From positions 1 to 16,596 of the forward strand of contig JAEZDQ010000093.1 of NCBI GenBank assembly GCA_023433225.1: a DNA stretch of 16,596 nucleotides. The letters are read 5' to 3'. Position 1 is the stretch's first letter; each line of letters opens with the position of its first letter. The notes beneath the pieces were generated by a model. It was not told the DNA's origin and made no database searches. It was given only the letters and a program-made list of their open reading frames with translations. Shown here piece by piece: positions 8,163 to 14,939 of the stretch. The DNA comes from Bacteroidota bacterium. Lineage in GTDB: Bacteria > Bacteroidota > Bacteroidia > Flavobacteriales > Weeksellaceae. The translations under genes were made by a program, and so were the position numbers.

Positions 8163-8191
8163 CAAAACTTCCCTATTAAATTAACATCAAA
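8163..8191 (-). promoter_or_regulatory. Candidate promoter for alkaline phosphatase
   Basis: On the minus strand TTTG (8188-8191), a 17-bp spacer and AAGTTTTG (8163-8170) match TTTG/TAnnTTTG with one mismatch in the -7 element. It lies 33 nt before the phoA ATG. A TTAACA box (8181-8186) sits directly beside the -33 element. Confidence 0.45.
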
Positions 8192-8235
8192 CAAAAAGGA
8201 AACCTGAGCGATAAAAGACTTAACATTTATTAACA
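8181..8235 (+). promoter_or_regulatory. Three TTAACA boxes between divergent phosphoesterase genes (possible Pho-type box)
   Basis: TTAACA occurs at 8181-8186, 8220-8225 and 8230-8235, all on the plus strand, the last two with a 10-bp period. TTAACA fits the TTHACA repeat bound by Bacillus PhoP, whose repeats have an ~11-bp period. The pair occupies the place where the metallophosphoesterase promoter lacks a -33 TTG. That it is a phosphate-starvation site is inference; the intergenic DNA is AT-rich. Confidence 0.35.
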
Positions 8236-8257
8236 CCGGCAGCTGAAGCGGATTTCT

Positions 8258-8265
8258 TAATTTTG
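8258..8265 (+). promoter_or_regulatory. -7 promoter element for the metallophosphoesterase-mnmE operon
   Basis: TAATTTTG matches TAnnTTTG exactly and ends 18 nt before the ATG at 8284. No TTG is found at the expected -33 distance. The in-frame TTG at 8263 lies in the element itself, so translation must start at 8284. Confidence 0.5.
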
Positions 8266-8283
8266 GGGGTTGAAATTTTAGGA

Positions 8284-9501
8284 ATGCGGTTGGCAATATT
8301 TTTTATAATTGTTTTGGTGGTGGAATGGTATGCTTTTCAGGCTGTTCGCACTGCATTTGACCACCGATGGATAAGCCGAATTTATGTATTCATTTCGGTT
8401 CTTGCAGCCGGTTATTTGATTTATTCCATTACCGGATTCGACAGAACCCAAGGCCAAAATGCACATACCTTGCTCACGTTGGGCATATTCTTATTGATAT
8501 ATGTTCCTAAACTCTTCTTGGCAATTTTCCTTTTGGGAGAAGATATTTTGCGGTTATTCGTAGGTTCTTATCAGTATTTCAGCCAAAGTAAAACTTCACC
8601 TGAATTTCTACCCGAGCGGCGAAAATTCCTCAGTACATTGGCCTTGGGTGTGGCAGCCATCCCTTTTGCTTCTTTGATATATGGCATTTTCCAAGGACGG
8701 TACAATTACAAGGTTCTCAAGCAGCAATTGTTTTTCAGTGATTTGCCTGATGCTTTTGACGGGTTCAATATCCTTCATATTTCCGACATCCATTGCGGGA
8801 GTTTTGACAATCCGGAGAAAATTCAATACGGCATCGATTTAATCAACCAACAGCATTTCGACTTATTGGTATTTACCGGAGACATGGTCAATACACACGC
8901 TACAGAAATGGACGATTGGCTGGAGATGTTTTCGGCAATCAAGCAACCCCGGTTCGGGAAATATTCAATTTTGGGTAATCATGATTACGGTGAGTACATA
9001 GACTGGCCGACGCCGGCACATAAACGCGCCAATTTCGAAGCGATCAAAGGAATTTTCCCTAAAATTGGTTTTGATTTATTATTGAATGAAAAGGTGAAAT
9101 TGAAAAAAGACAACACGGAAATCCATTTGGTCGGGGTCGAAAACTGGGGGAGAGGTTTCAAAAAATTAGGGGATTTGGAGAAGGCCGCTGACGGATTGGG
9201 TGAAAAAGACTTTAAAATTTTGCTGACCCACGATCCTTCGCATTGGGATTTGCAGGTCAAAGACCATCCGCTGAATTTTCAGCTTACTTTATGCGGCCAT
9301 ACCCATGGTATGCAGTTCGGTATAGAGATTCCTGGATTTATCAAATGGAGTCCGGTTCAATACATTTATAAATATTGGGCGGGATTGTACAAAGAATTGG
9401 AACGCTATATTTATGTCAACCGAGGATTCGGCTACCATGCTTATCCGGGTCGGGTCGGGATTTGGCCGGAAATTACTTTAATTGAACTCAAAAAGAAATG
9501 A
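8284..9501 (+). CDS. Membrane metallophosphoesterase (YkuE/YaeI-like)
   Basis: 405 aa when started at ATG 8284. Four to five hydrophobic segments lie in the first ~140 residues (about 2-19, 31-47, 62-85, 118-136 in this numbering). The remainder is a calcineurin-like phosphoesterase domain with all metal-binding motifs: D168-I-H170 in HISDIHCG, G199-D200 in FTGDMVN, G231-N232-H233-D in ILGNHDYG, H316 in LLTHDPSHW, and G338-H339-T-H341-G in CGHTHGMQ. Related YkuE and YaeI proteins act on membrane-associated phosphorylated substrates such as UDP- or lipid-linked compounds, but the substrate here cannot be named. It heads an operon: the metalloregulator gene follows after 17 bp. These enzymes need two metal ions, often Mn or Fe, which gives a loose link to that regulator. 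Confidence 0.92.
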   Translation: MRLAIFFIIVLVVEWYAFQAVRTAFDHRWISRIYVFISVLAAGYLIYSITGFDRTQGQNAHTLLTLGIFLLIYVPKLFLAIFLLGEDILRLFVGSYQYFSQSKTSPEFLPERRKFLSTLALGVAAIPFASLIYGIFQGRYNYKVLKQQLFFSDLPDAFDGFNILHISDIHCGSFDNPEKIQYGIDLINQQHFDLLVFTGDMVNTHATEMDDWLEMFSAIKQPRFGKYSILGNHDYGEYIDWPTPAHKRANFEAIKGIFPKIGFDLLLNEKVKLKKDNTEIHLVGVENWGRGFKKLGDLEKAADGLGEKDFKILLTHDPSHWDLQVKDHPLNFQLTLCGHTHGMQFGIEIPGFIKWSPVQYIYKYWAGLYKELERYIYVNRGFGYHAYPGRVGIWPEITLIELKKK

Positions 9502-9518
9502 TTTAGTATTTTTGGCCC

Positions 9519-10172
9519 ATGAATTCATTTACAGAAGAGAATTATTTGAAAGCGATGTTCAGCTTGGCCGAGAAATCAGGGGAAATCACCGTCAATGACC
9601 TGAGCAAAGCATTGAAGATTAAAATGCCGACGGTTAACAGTATGGTGAAACGGCTTGCAGCAAAAGGTTATATCAACTACCAATCTTATAAACCCATCAC
9701 CCTTACCGAAGAAGGAAGGAAGACAGCCCTGCTCATCATCCGAAAACACCGGTTGACAGAAATGTTCTTAGTCGAAAAAATGGGTTTCGGATGGGAAGAA
9801 GTCCATGAAGTGGCTGAGCAAATCGAACACATCCATTCGCCTAAATTCTTTGCCAAGATGGACGAAATCCTCGACTATCCTACCGTTGACCCACATGGTT
9901 CACCCATTCCCGATAAAAAAGGCAATATCCATTTGAAGAATTTCAATCCGTTGAGCCATTTCCAAAAAGGAGATCAATTGAAATTGGTTGCGGTGACCCA
10001 TTCGAACGATGAGTTTTTAAAATTCCTGAATTCCAAGAACCTGCAATTGGATACATCCCTTGAAATTTTAGACAAGGAGTCGTTTGACCAAAGTATGACG
10101 GTTTCTTATAATGACCAGAAAGTGACGCTGAGCGAGAAGGTTACGGAGAAATTGCTGGTTGAAAAAATATAA
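9519..10172 (+). CDS. DtxR/MntR-family metal-dependent transcriptional regulator
   Basis: 217 aa with the three expected parts: winged helix-turn-helix (about 5-65; recognition region 33-49 with MPTVNSMVKRLAAKG), dimerisation/metal-binding domain (67-140) and an SH3/FeoA-like C-terminal domain (148-217). By alignment with DtxR and B. subtilis MntR the ligands H77, E81, H96, E100, E103 and H104 are present. The two N-terminal MntR ligands D8 and E11 correspond to N8 and K11, so the first metal site is altered. E100 replaces the Cys of DtxR, as in Mn-sensing members. The protein should repress iron or manganese uptake genes when loaded with metal; no transporter is beside it, and I did not find a clear DtxR-type operator. 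It sits inside the operon, 1 bp before the next ATG. Confidence 0.93.
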   Translation: MNSFTEENYLKAMFSLAEKSGEITVNDLSKALKIKMPTVNSMVKRLAAKGYINYQSYKPITLTEEGRKTALLIIRKHRLTEMFLVEKMGFGWEEVHEVAEQIEHIHSPKFFAKMDEILDYPTVDPHGSPIPDKKGNIHLKNFNPLSHFQKGDQLKLVAVTHSNDEFLKFLNSKNLQLDTSLEILDKESFDQSMTVSYNDQKVTLSEKVTEKLLVEKI

Positions 10173-10173
10173 T

Positions 10174-10575
10174 ATGAAAACAGTCCTTTCCGTTTTTCTA
10201 TTGGGTTTAACTCAAATTATAGCCGCACAGCTCATTGAAGCAAAAGCCAAAACCCTGAGTATGTATGTTGTTTTCACCGGACAAGAAACAGAATTTCTGG
10301 GAAGCAGCGATTCCGACAACCGGTATGTTTTCAACTTGAATGAAAAAATGGCATTTGAAAATCCGGGACCTGATTCAAACCCCATTCAAATCCTTCGGTT
10401 CCAACAATTGGAAAATGGGAATTACCAAATTTATTTGGAAAATAAAAACGATCAAAAAGACATTGAGCTACTCATTGATTTGATTGAAAAGAAATTACAT
10501 TTTTGGGTCGAAAACGACGACAAAAATATGATAAAGCTCGAATACACTTTGGCGGATTTAACCTTAACACCCTAA
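10174..10575 (+). CDS. Small secreted protein of unknown function
   Basis: 133 aa from ATG 10174. Residues 1-18 form a Sec signal peptide (ends IIAAQ) without a lipobox Cys; the mature ~114 residues have no Cys and are acidic and strand-rich (YVFNLNEKMAFENPG, QILRFQQL, YQIYLENK, LHFWVENDDKNMIKLEYTL). I recognise no family. An upstream TTG (10159) would overlap the regulator gene and put non-signal residues in front, so it is not used. One base separates it from the dtxR-like stop and one base from mnmE, so it must be co-transcribed and probably translationally coupled to both. Context gives no function: it could be a small periplasmic or extracellular protein kept in place only by operon structure. 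Confidence 0.85.
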   Translation: MKTVLSVFLLGLTQIIAAQLIEAKAKTLSMYVVFTGQETEFLGSSDSDNRYVFNLNEKMAFENPGPDSNPIQILRFQQLENGNYQIYLENKNDQKDIELLIDLIEKKLHFWVENDDKNMIKLEYTLADLTLTP

Positions 10576-10576
10576 G

Positions 10577-12007
10577 ATGTTTACCCAAGACACCATTTGC
10601 GCAACCGCAACGGCACAGGGTGTGGGAGCCTTGGGCATCATTCGCGTGTCGGGGAAGGAAGCGTTTTCCATTGTAAACACAGTTTTCAGTGGGAAGGATT
10701 TAAACCAAGCCGAATCGCATACCGTTCATTATGGATTTATAATGGGTCGAAATGGAAAACAAGAAACCCAAGATTCGTCTTCTGAAATTTCAAATTCCGC
10801 TCAAAGTGACCGGACGGAAATCATCGATGAAGTAATGGTTTCGGTTTTTAAAGCACCCAAGACCTTTACGACAGAGGATTTGGTGGAGATTACCTGCCAT
10901 GGTTCGCCTTATATCCAACAAGAAATTATTGAGGTTTTAATCCAAAATGGAGCCCGATTGGCAGAGCCAGGAGAATTTACCCAACGGGCATTTTTGAATG
11001 GAAGGATAGATTTGGCACAAGCTGAAGCCGTGGCCGATTTGATTGCCGCCGAAAACAAAGCTTCCCACAAAGTCGCGTTGAACCAAATGCGTGGCGGGAT
11101 TTCGTCCGAATTAAAAGATTTACGTGAAGAACTCATCCATTTCACTGCACTCATCGAACTGGAACTGGACTTTTCGGAAGAAGATGTGGAATTTGCCAAC
11201 CGGGAAGAATTGGATGCATTGATTCAAAATATCAAATTCAAAATTCAAAGCCTCCTCCAAACATTTGACTATGGAAATGCCATCAAAAACGGTGTTCCCG
11301 TCGCCATCATCGGCAAACCGAATGCAGGGAAATCGACATTGTTGAATGCATTACTGAACGAAGAAAGAGCCATTGTCAGCGACATTGCCGGAACTACCCG
11401 TGACACGATTGAAGAGACCATCTCCATCGACGGAATCAGGTTCCGTTTCATCGATACGGCCGGAATCCGGGAGACCCGTGATGAAATTGAGGCGATAGGC
11501 GTGGAACGCGCCAAGGAAAAAGTGGAACAGGCCAAAATCGTAATCCATTTGTATGAAGACGATGTGGAAATCCTTCGTAAACTGAAAGACATCTTAGCCG
11601 ATAAAGTGGTTTTCAACCTTTTGAGCAAAATTGACAAAGAAGGCCATAACCGTGAACTGGATTTGGTTTCCTTGGAAAAGGAACACCCCAATTACCACCA
11701 CTTCGGTTTATCGGTGAAAGCCAATACCAACTTGGACAGGTTAAAAACTGAACTGGTTGAATCCATCCGCTCGGGTGTGGATGAAGATGCGGTCATCATC
11801 ACCAATATCCGCCACAAAGAAGCACTTCAAAACGCGCTGGAAGCACTCCAAAATGTTTCTTCCGGAATGAAAATGGGTTTGACCGGCGATTTATTGGCCT
11901 TCCACCTGCGGGATACACTCAAACACATCGGCTCTATCACCGGGCAGATAGAGGTGGACAGGGATATTTTGGGTACGATTTTCGGGAAGTTTTGCATCGG
12001 GAAATGA
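10577..12007 (+). CDS. mnmE: tRNA modification GTPase MnmE (TrmE)
   Basis: 476 aa. With MnmG, MnmE installs the carboxymethylaminomethyl group on U34 of certain tRNAs, using tetrahydrofolate and GTP. Domains: N-terminal folate-binding part (1-~140), helical domain (~141-235 and ~400-476) and inserted G domain (~240-400). Motifs: G1 GKPNAGKS (246-253), G2 GTTRDT (272-277), G3 DTAG (293-296), G5 SVKA (379-382), and the invariant C-terminus FCIGK (472-476) with catalytic Cys473. Two oddities: residues ~60-81, rich in S/Q/E/D, are an insertion of about 20 residues in the N-domain that explains the length above the usual ~455, and G4 reads SKID (350-353) instead of NKxD. The frame is intact through the C-terminus, so the gene is probably functional. 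Last gene of the operon, followed by AT-rich DNA. Confidence 0.97.
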   Translation: MFTQDTICATATAQGVGALGIIRVSGKEAFSIVNTVFSGKDLNQAESHTVHYGFIMGRNGKQETQDSSSEISNSAQSDRTEIIDEVMVSVFKAPKTFTTEDLVEITCHGSPYIQQEIIEVLIQNGARLAEPGEFTQRAFLNGRIDLAQAEAVADLIAAENKASHKVALNQMRGGISSELKDLREELIHFTALIELELDFSEEDVEFANREELDALIQNIKFKIQSLLQTFDYGNAIKNGVPVAIIGKPNAGKSTLLNALLNEERAIVSDIAGTTRDTIEETISIDGIRFRFIDTAGIRETRDEIEAIGVERAKEKVEQAKIVIHLYEDDVEILRKLKDILADKVVFNLLSKIDKEGHNRELDLVSLEKEHPNYHHFGLSVKANTNLDRLKTELVESIRSGVDEDAVIITNIRHKEALQNALEALQNVSSGMKMGLTGDLLAFHLRDTLKHIGSITGQIEVDRDILGTIFGKFCIGK

Positions 12008-12163
12008 CTATCAAATCTTATTGAGCATTACTAATATGATCGCTATTCCATTATGATTGAGGAAAAAATATTTTATTTAGAGGAGCTTAAAAAATATTTC
12101 CACCACAGACTAATAACGACCCAAGATTGGTAGAATTTAGTAGTTTGGAATTAACTATGATAG
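12008..12163. other. AT-rich region between mnmE and the HipA remnant
   Basis: No convincing gene. All frames are interrupted; the longest start-to-stop stretch is 26 codons (12053-12133) and resembles nothing I know. Base composition is clearly more AT-rich than the mnmE side. It probably holds degraded upstream parts of the HipA gene or the junction that removed them. No terminator hairpin for the mnmE operon is visible here. Confidence 0.5.
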
Positions 12164-12601
12164 GTAGGAAAATTAACCTATCAATACACAACAAATAAAG
12201 GTTTTGAAGCTCAACGTTTATTTGAATTGGTTTTATTCAGTTACTTGACAGGAAATGCCGATATGCACCTGAAAAATTTTTCATTAATAGAAAACAATCT
12301 TGGGGAATACGAATTGTCTCCTGCCTATGACTTATTAAGTACAGCATTAGTGATTTCAGACGACAAAGAAGAATCTGCATTAACCATCAATGGCAAAAAG
12401 AGTAGATTGAAATTAAACGATTTTGATGCATTGGCAGAATCGTTAAAAATCAACGAAAAACCATTACATGCTATTTATAGCCGTTTCAATAAAATCTTGC
12501 CCAAATGGAGTTTATTTATCAAACAAAGTTTTCTATCCAAAGAAATGCAAGAAAATTACATCCATTTAATTACGGTAAGGCACAAAAATATATCTGGATA
12601 G
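12164..12601 (+). pseudogene. hipA: HipA-family kinase toxin, 5'-truncated C-terminal fragment
   Basis: An open stretch of 145 codons that keeps HipA-like sequence right up to the stop at 12161-12163, without a proper start codon (the first TTG, 12227, is already inside the domain). It contains the catalytic loop of the HipA kinase fold in TGNADMHLKNFSLI (catalytic Asp codon at 12260, Asn of the loop at 12275) and the metal-binding Asp in LSPAYDLLST (codon at 12329), plus the C-terminal tail. HipA is a Ser/Thr kinase toxin, usually ~300-440 aa and encoded with the DNA-binding antitoxin HipB. Here the N-terminal two-thirds, the ATP-binding P-loop and any hipB are absent. The upstream sequence hints at a frameshift near 12160-12170 (MIGRK in one frame, VGKLTYQY in this one). 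A decayed remnant is the best reading; expression as a small protein from TTG cannot be excluded. Confidence 0.8.
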
Positions 12602-12654
12602 TTTTCCGATTTTAAACGATATTTTCGCTTGTTTTCACAACTTTTGTCACAGAA

Positions 12655-12666
12655 GGAATCGATTCC
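12655..12666. repeat. Perfect 12-bp palindrome
   Basis: GGAATCGATTCC is a perfect palindrome in the 146-bp gap between the HipA remnant and the terminator of the DPP11 gene. It does not extend outward and there is no T-tract, so it is not a terminator. It could be a protein-binding site or chance. Confidence 0.35.
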
Positions 12667-12691
12667 AAATTCCCGATTTCACTATATTTAG

Positions 12692-12730
12692 ATTAAAAAA
12701 ACCTCCTTAAAATCGCTTTTAAAGAGGTTT
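12692..12730 (-). terminator. Rho-independent terminator of the DPP11 gene
   Basis: Arms 12699-12712 and 12717-12730 pair over 14 bp with one mismatch around a TCGC loop. On the minus strand the stem is followed by a run of T (12695-12701), right after the DPP11 stop codon (12748). The symmetric stem with T/A on both sides may also stop plus-strand transcripts coming from mnmE and the HipA remnant. Confidence 0.88.
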
Positions 12731-12747
12731 GTCGGATGTTTTTTAAC

Positions 12748-14883
12748 TTATTGGACGATTTTCATTTCATCCAACAAATAACCGGCCCCGGCGAATTTAT
12801 CGATGATGAAAAGGATATAGCGCGCGTCCACCATAATATTGCGGCAGATTTCCGCGTCATAATGAAGGTCGCTCATGGTTCCTTCCCAAACGCGGTCGAA
12901 ATTTAGGCCGATCAGGTTGCCGTCCTTATCCAAGGCAGGGCTTCCCGAATTGCCGCCAGTCGTATGGTTCGATGCAATAAAATTCACGGGCATTTTTCCG
13001 TTCTTTCCATATATGCCATAATCTTTTTTCCGGTGTAAATCGATCAGTTTCGGAGAAACATCAAACTCATAATCCCCCGGCTTGTATTTTTCCATCACTC
13101 CGTCCAGATAGGTGACGGCTTCGTACCTCGGTTTGCCTTCGGGTTTATAGCCGTTCACTTGGCCATAGGTCACGCGGAGGGTGGAATTGGCGTCCGGAAA
13201 GAATTTCTTTTCGGTGAAAACCTCTAACTGGGCTTTCATATAAGTCCTTTGCAACCGGTTGATTTCATTGGAAAAAGAAGTGAAACGAGGCGATACTTTT
13301 TCTTCGTAAGCCTTTTGGATAGAAGCGATTTCACGCATCAAGGGGTCGTTTACCAAAGCCTCCAAGAAGACGTCGTCATTTTGCATTGCCTGTTCCGGAT
13401 CTTGCGTCAGTTTCACGCCGTTGATTTCTTTTTTGCCCGAAAGAATTGATTGGGCAAAAGTTTCTGCCGAAATAGCAATCGGTGTTTCCGGCAGGAATTC
13501 TTGGGGAACGTTTTTCTTGTAAATTTCAATCAATGCCAATGAAACTTCTTCATCCAAACCTGCATCGTAATCCTTATAAAGCCCCTTCAGGTAATTGATC
13601 AAACGGGTTTTGTAATTGGCATAATTTTCAGTTCCTTTCGCATGGATGAGTTGGTTCAATTGCAAGGCCACCCGAAAGGTTTCGGAATTCCGGTAAATGG
13701 CTTCATCAAAATAAATTTCGGCCGTTTCATACTTTTCTTTGGCGCGGTAAAGTTCATTGAAATCATGCAATAAGTTTCCGTATTCCGCTTCCCATTCAGG
13801 GTTTTGTTTAATCCTTTGGCTGAACTCCTTTTCATAACCTCGCCTCAGCTCCACCGCTCCCGACTTTTCCAAGCCCAGACTTTCACCGGTCCATTTTTTA
13901 TGGTAATTGGAAATCCGCGCGTATTTAGATGCATATTTAATCCGCGTAGCATCGTCTTTCCTCATTTTTTCATTCAGGATTTTGAGTGCGACATCACGGA
14001 TGCCAATCCTTGCGGGGTTAATGGTTTTCAGGGTTTGTTCCAAAGCAATGGCAGGTAAATATTCGTCCGTGTTCCCGGGGAAACCGAATACGAACGTAAA
14101 ATCGCCTTCCTGAACCCCTTTGATGGATATCGGGAGGAAATGCTTGGGCTGATAGGGTACATTGTCAGCCGAATAATCCGCGGGTTTGTTATCCTTATCG
14201 GCATAAATGCGGAAAAGTGCAAAATCGCCCGTATGGCGCGGCCATGACCAATTGTCGGTATCCATCCCGAAATTCCCGATGCTGCCCGGAGGCGCACCCA
14301 CCAGCCGAACGTCTTTATAGGTTTCGGTGATGAATTGGTAGTATTTATTCCCTTTGTAAAACGGACGGATAAATACGTTCTGATAAGATTCTTTGACTAC
14401 GTTTTTATTAATGATTTCGCTATTGGATTTAATGAATTCCTGGCGCTTTTCCTCGGTCATATCTTCGGAAACACCTTGGAGAACAGCTTCCGTCACCTCT
14501 TTGATGTCAATGATAAAAGTAGCGGTCAGCCCGTTGTTGGGTAATTCCTCCGATGGGTTCATCGCCCAGAATCCCTTTTTCAGGTAATCGTTTTCCAGAC
14601 TCGAATGCGATTGGATTTGGCTGTAACCGCAATGGTGGTTGGTTAACAGCAATCCGGTAGCCGAAATGACTTCCGAGGTACAGCCGCCGCCGAAATGCGC
14701 AATGGCTCCGTTGATGGCATCCCCGCCGGGCTGGAAAATATCGGAAGCGCCGATTTTCATCCCCATTTGTTTCATTTCTGCTTCGTTTAATTCCGTCGGA
14801 ATCCACATACCACCGCCTTGTTGGGCGAATGTGAAACCAATCGAAAGAAATGTAATAAGTACAACTAATTTAAATTTCATCAT
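12748..14883 (-). CDS. dpp11: S46-family dipeptidyl-peptidase, DPP11 type (Asp/Glu-specific)
   Basis: 711 aa serine peptidase that removes dipeptides from the N-terminus of peptides in the periplasm. Signal peptide 1-20 (FTFAQ). The chymotrypsin-like triad is H84 (TNHHCGY), D220 (WPRHTGDFALFR) and S646 (TTGGNSGSPAL); C68 and C85 flank the His loop and probably form the conserved disulfide. Between residues ~270 and ~560 lies the long helical domain that caps the active site in S46 enzymes. In P. gingivalis the S1 residue is Gly673 in DPP7 and Arg673 in DPP11, 18 residues after the catalytic Ser; here position 664 (S646+18) is Arg, in LNFDRVWEGTM, so acidic P1 residues are predicted. Length matches the family (~700-720). 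No T9SS domain follows, so the enzyme stays periplasmic. Two Met start codons are adjacent; the first is taken. Confidence 0.95.
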   Translation of the reverse strand: MMKFKLVVLITFLSIGFTFAQQGGGMWIPTELNEAEMKQMGMKIGASDIFQPGGDAINGAIAHFGGGCTSEVISATGLLLTNHHCGYSQIQSHSSLENDYLKKGFWAMNPSEELPNNGLTATFIIDIKEVTEAVLQGVSEDMTEEKRQEFIKSNSEIINKNVVKESYQNVFIRPFYKGNKYYQFITETYKDVRLVGAPPGSIGNFGMDTDNWSWPRHTGDFALFRIYADKDNKPADYSADNVPYQPKHFLPISIKGVQEGDFTFVFGFPGNTDEYLPAIALEQTLKTINPARIGIRDVALKILNEKMRKDDATRIKYASKYARISNYHKKWTGESLGLEKSGAVELRRGYEKEFSQRIKQNPEWEAEYGNLLHDFNELYRAKEKYETAEIYFDEAIYRNSETFRVALQLNQLIHAKGTENYANYKTRLINYLKGLYKDYDAGLDEEVSLALIEIYKKNVPQEFLPETPIAISAETFAQSILSGKKEINGVKLTQDPEQAMQNDDVFLEALVNDPLMREIASIQKAYEEKVSPRFTSFSNEINRLQRTYMKAQLEVFTEKKFFPDANSTLRVTYGQVNGYKPEGKPRYEAVTYLDGVMEKYKPGDYEFDVSPKLIDLHRKKDYGIYGKNGKMPVNFIASNHTTGGNSGSPALDKDGNLIGLNFDRVWEGTMSDLHYDAEICRNIMVDARYILFIIDKFAGAGYLLDEMKIVQ

Positions 14884-14891
14884 TTTTAATT

Positions 14892-14918
14892 CAATTTCCC
14901 CAAAAATAGGGAAAATTG
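14892..14918. promoter_or_regulatory. Near-palindrome centred on the DPP11 -7 element, candidate operator
   Basis: CAATTTCCCC (14892-14901) and GGGAAAATTG (14909-14918) are 10-bp inverted arms with one mismatch and a 7-bp centre that is the AT part of the -7 element. A dimer bound here would block RNA polymerase. It lies 9 nt upstream of the DPP11 start codon, and could also form a hairpin if transcribed. Confidence 0.45.
14901..14908 (-). promoter_or_regulatory. -7 promoter element for the DPP11 gene
   Basis: The minus strand reads TATTTTTG, an exact TAnnTTTG match, ending 17 nt before the ATG at 14883. No TTG occurs at the usual -33 distance. Confidence 0.5.
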
Positions 14919-14939
14919 AGCGTTTGGGAAAAAGAGTTT

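Noticed and set aside
8263..8283. TTG start seven codons upstream of the metallophosphoesterase ATG
   Set aside because: It overlaps TAATTTTG, the best promoter element; ATG 8284 directly begins the first membrane helix.
10159..10173. TTG start overlapping the regulator gene
   Set aside because: ATG 10174 gives a clean signal peptide and a 1-bp gap, like the next gene junction.
12586..12600. TATCTGGATA-like half-sites as a HipB operator
   Set aside because: HipB operators are TATCC-N8-GGATA; spacing and sequence do not fit, and there is no hipB gene.
12724..12727. GAGG/GGAGG sequence near 12701-12727 as a ribosome binding site
   Set aside because: It is part of the terminator stem and no start codon follows at a useful distance.
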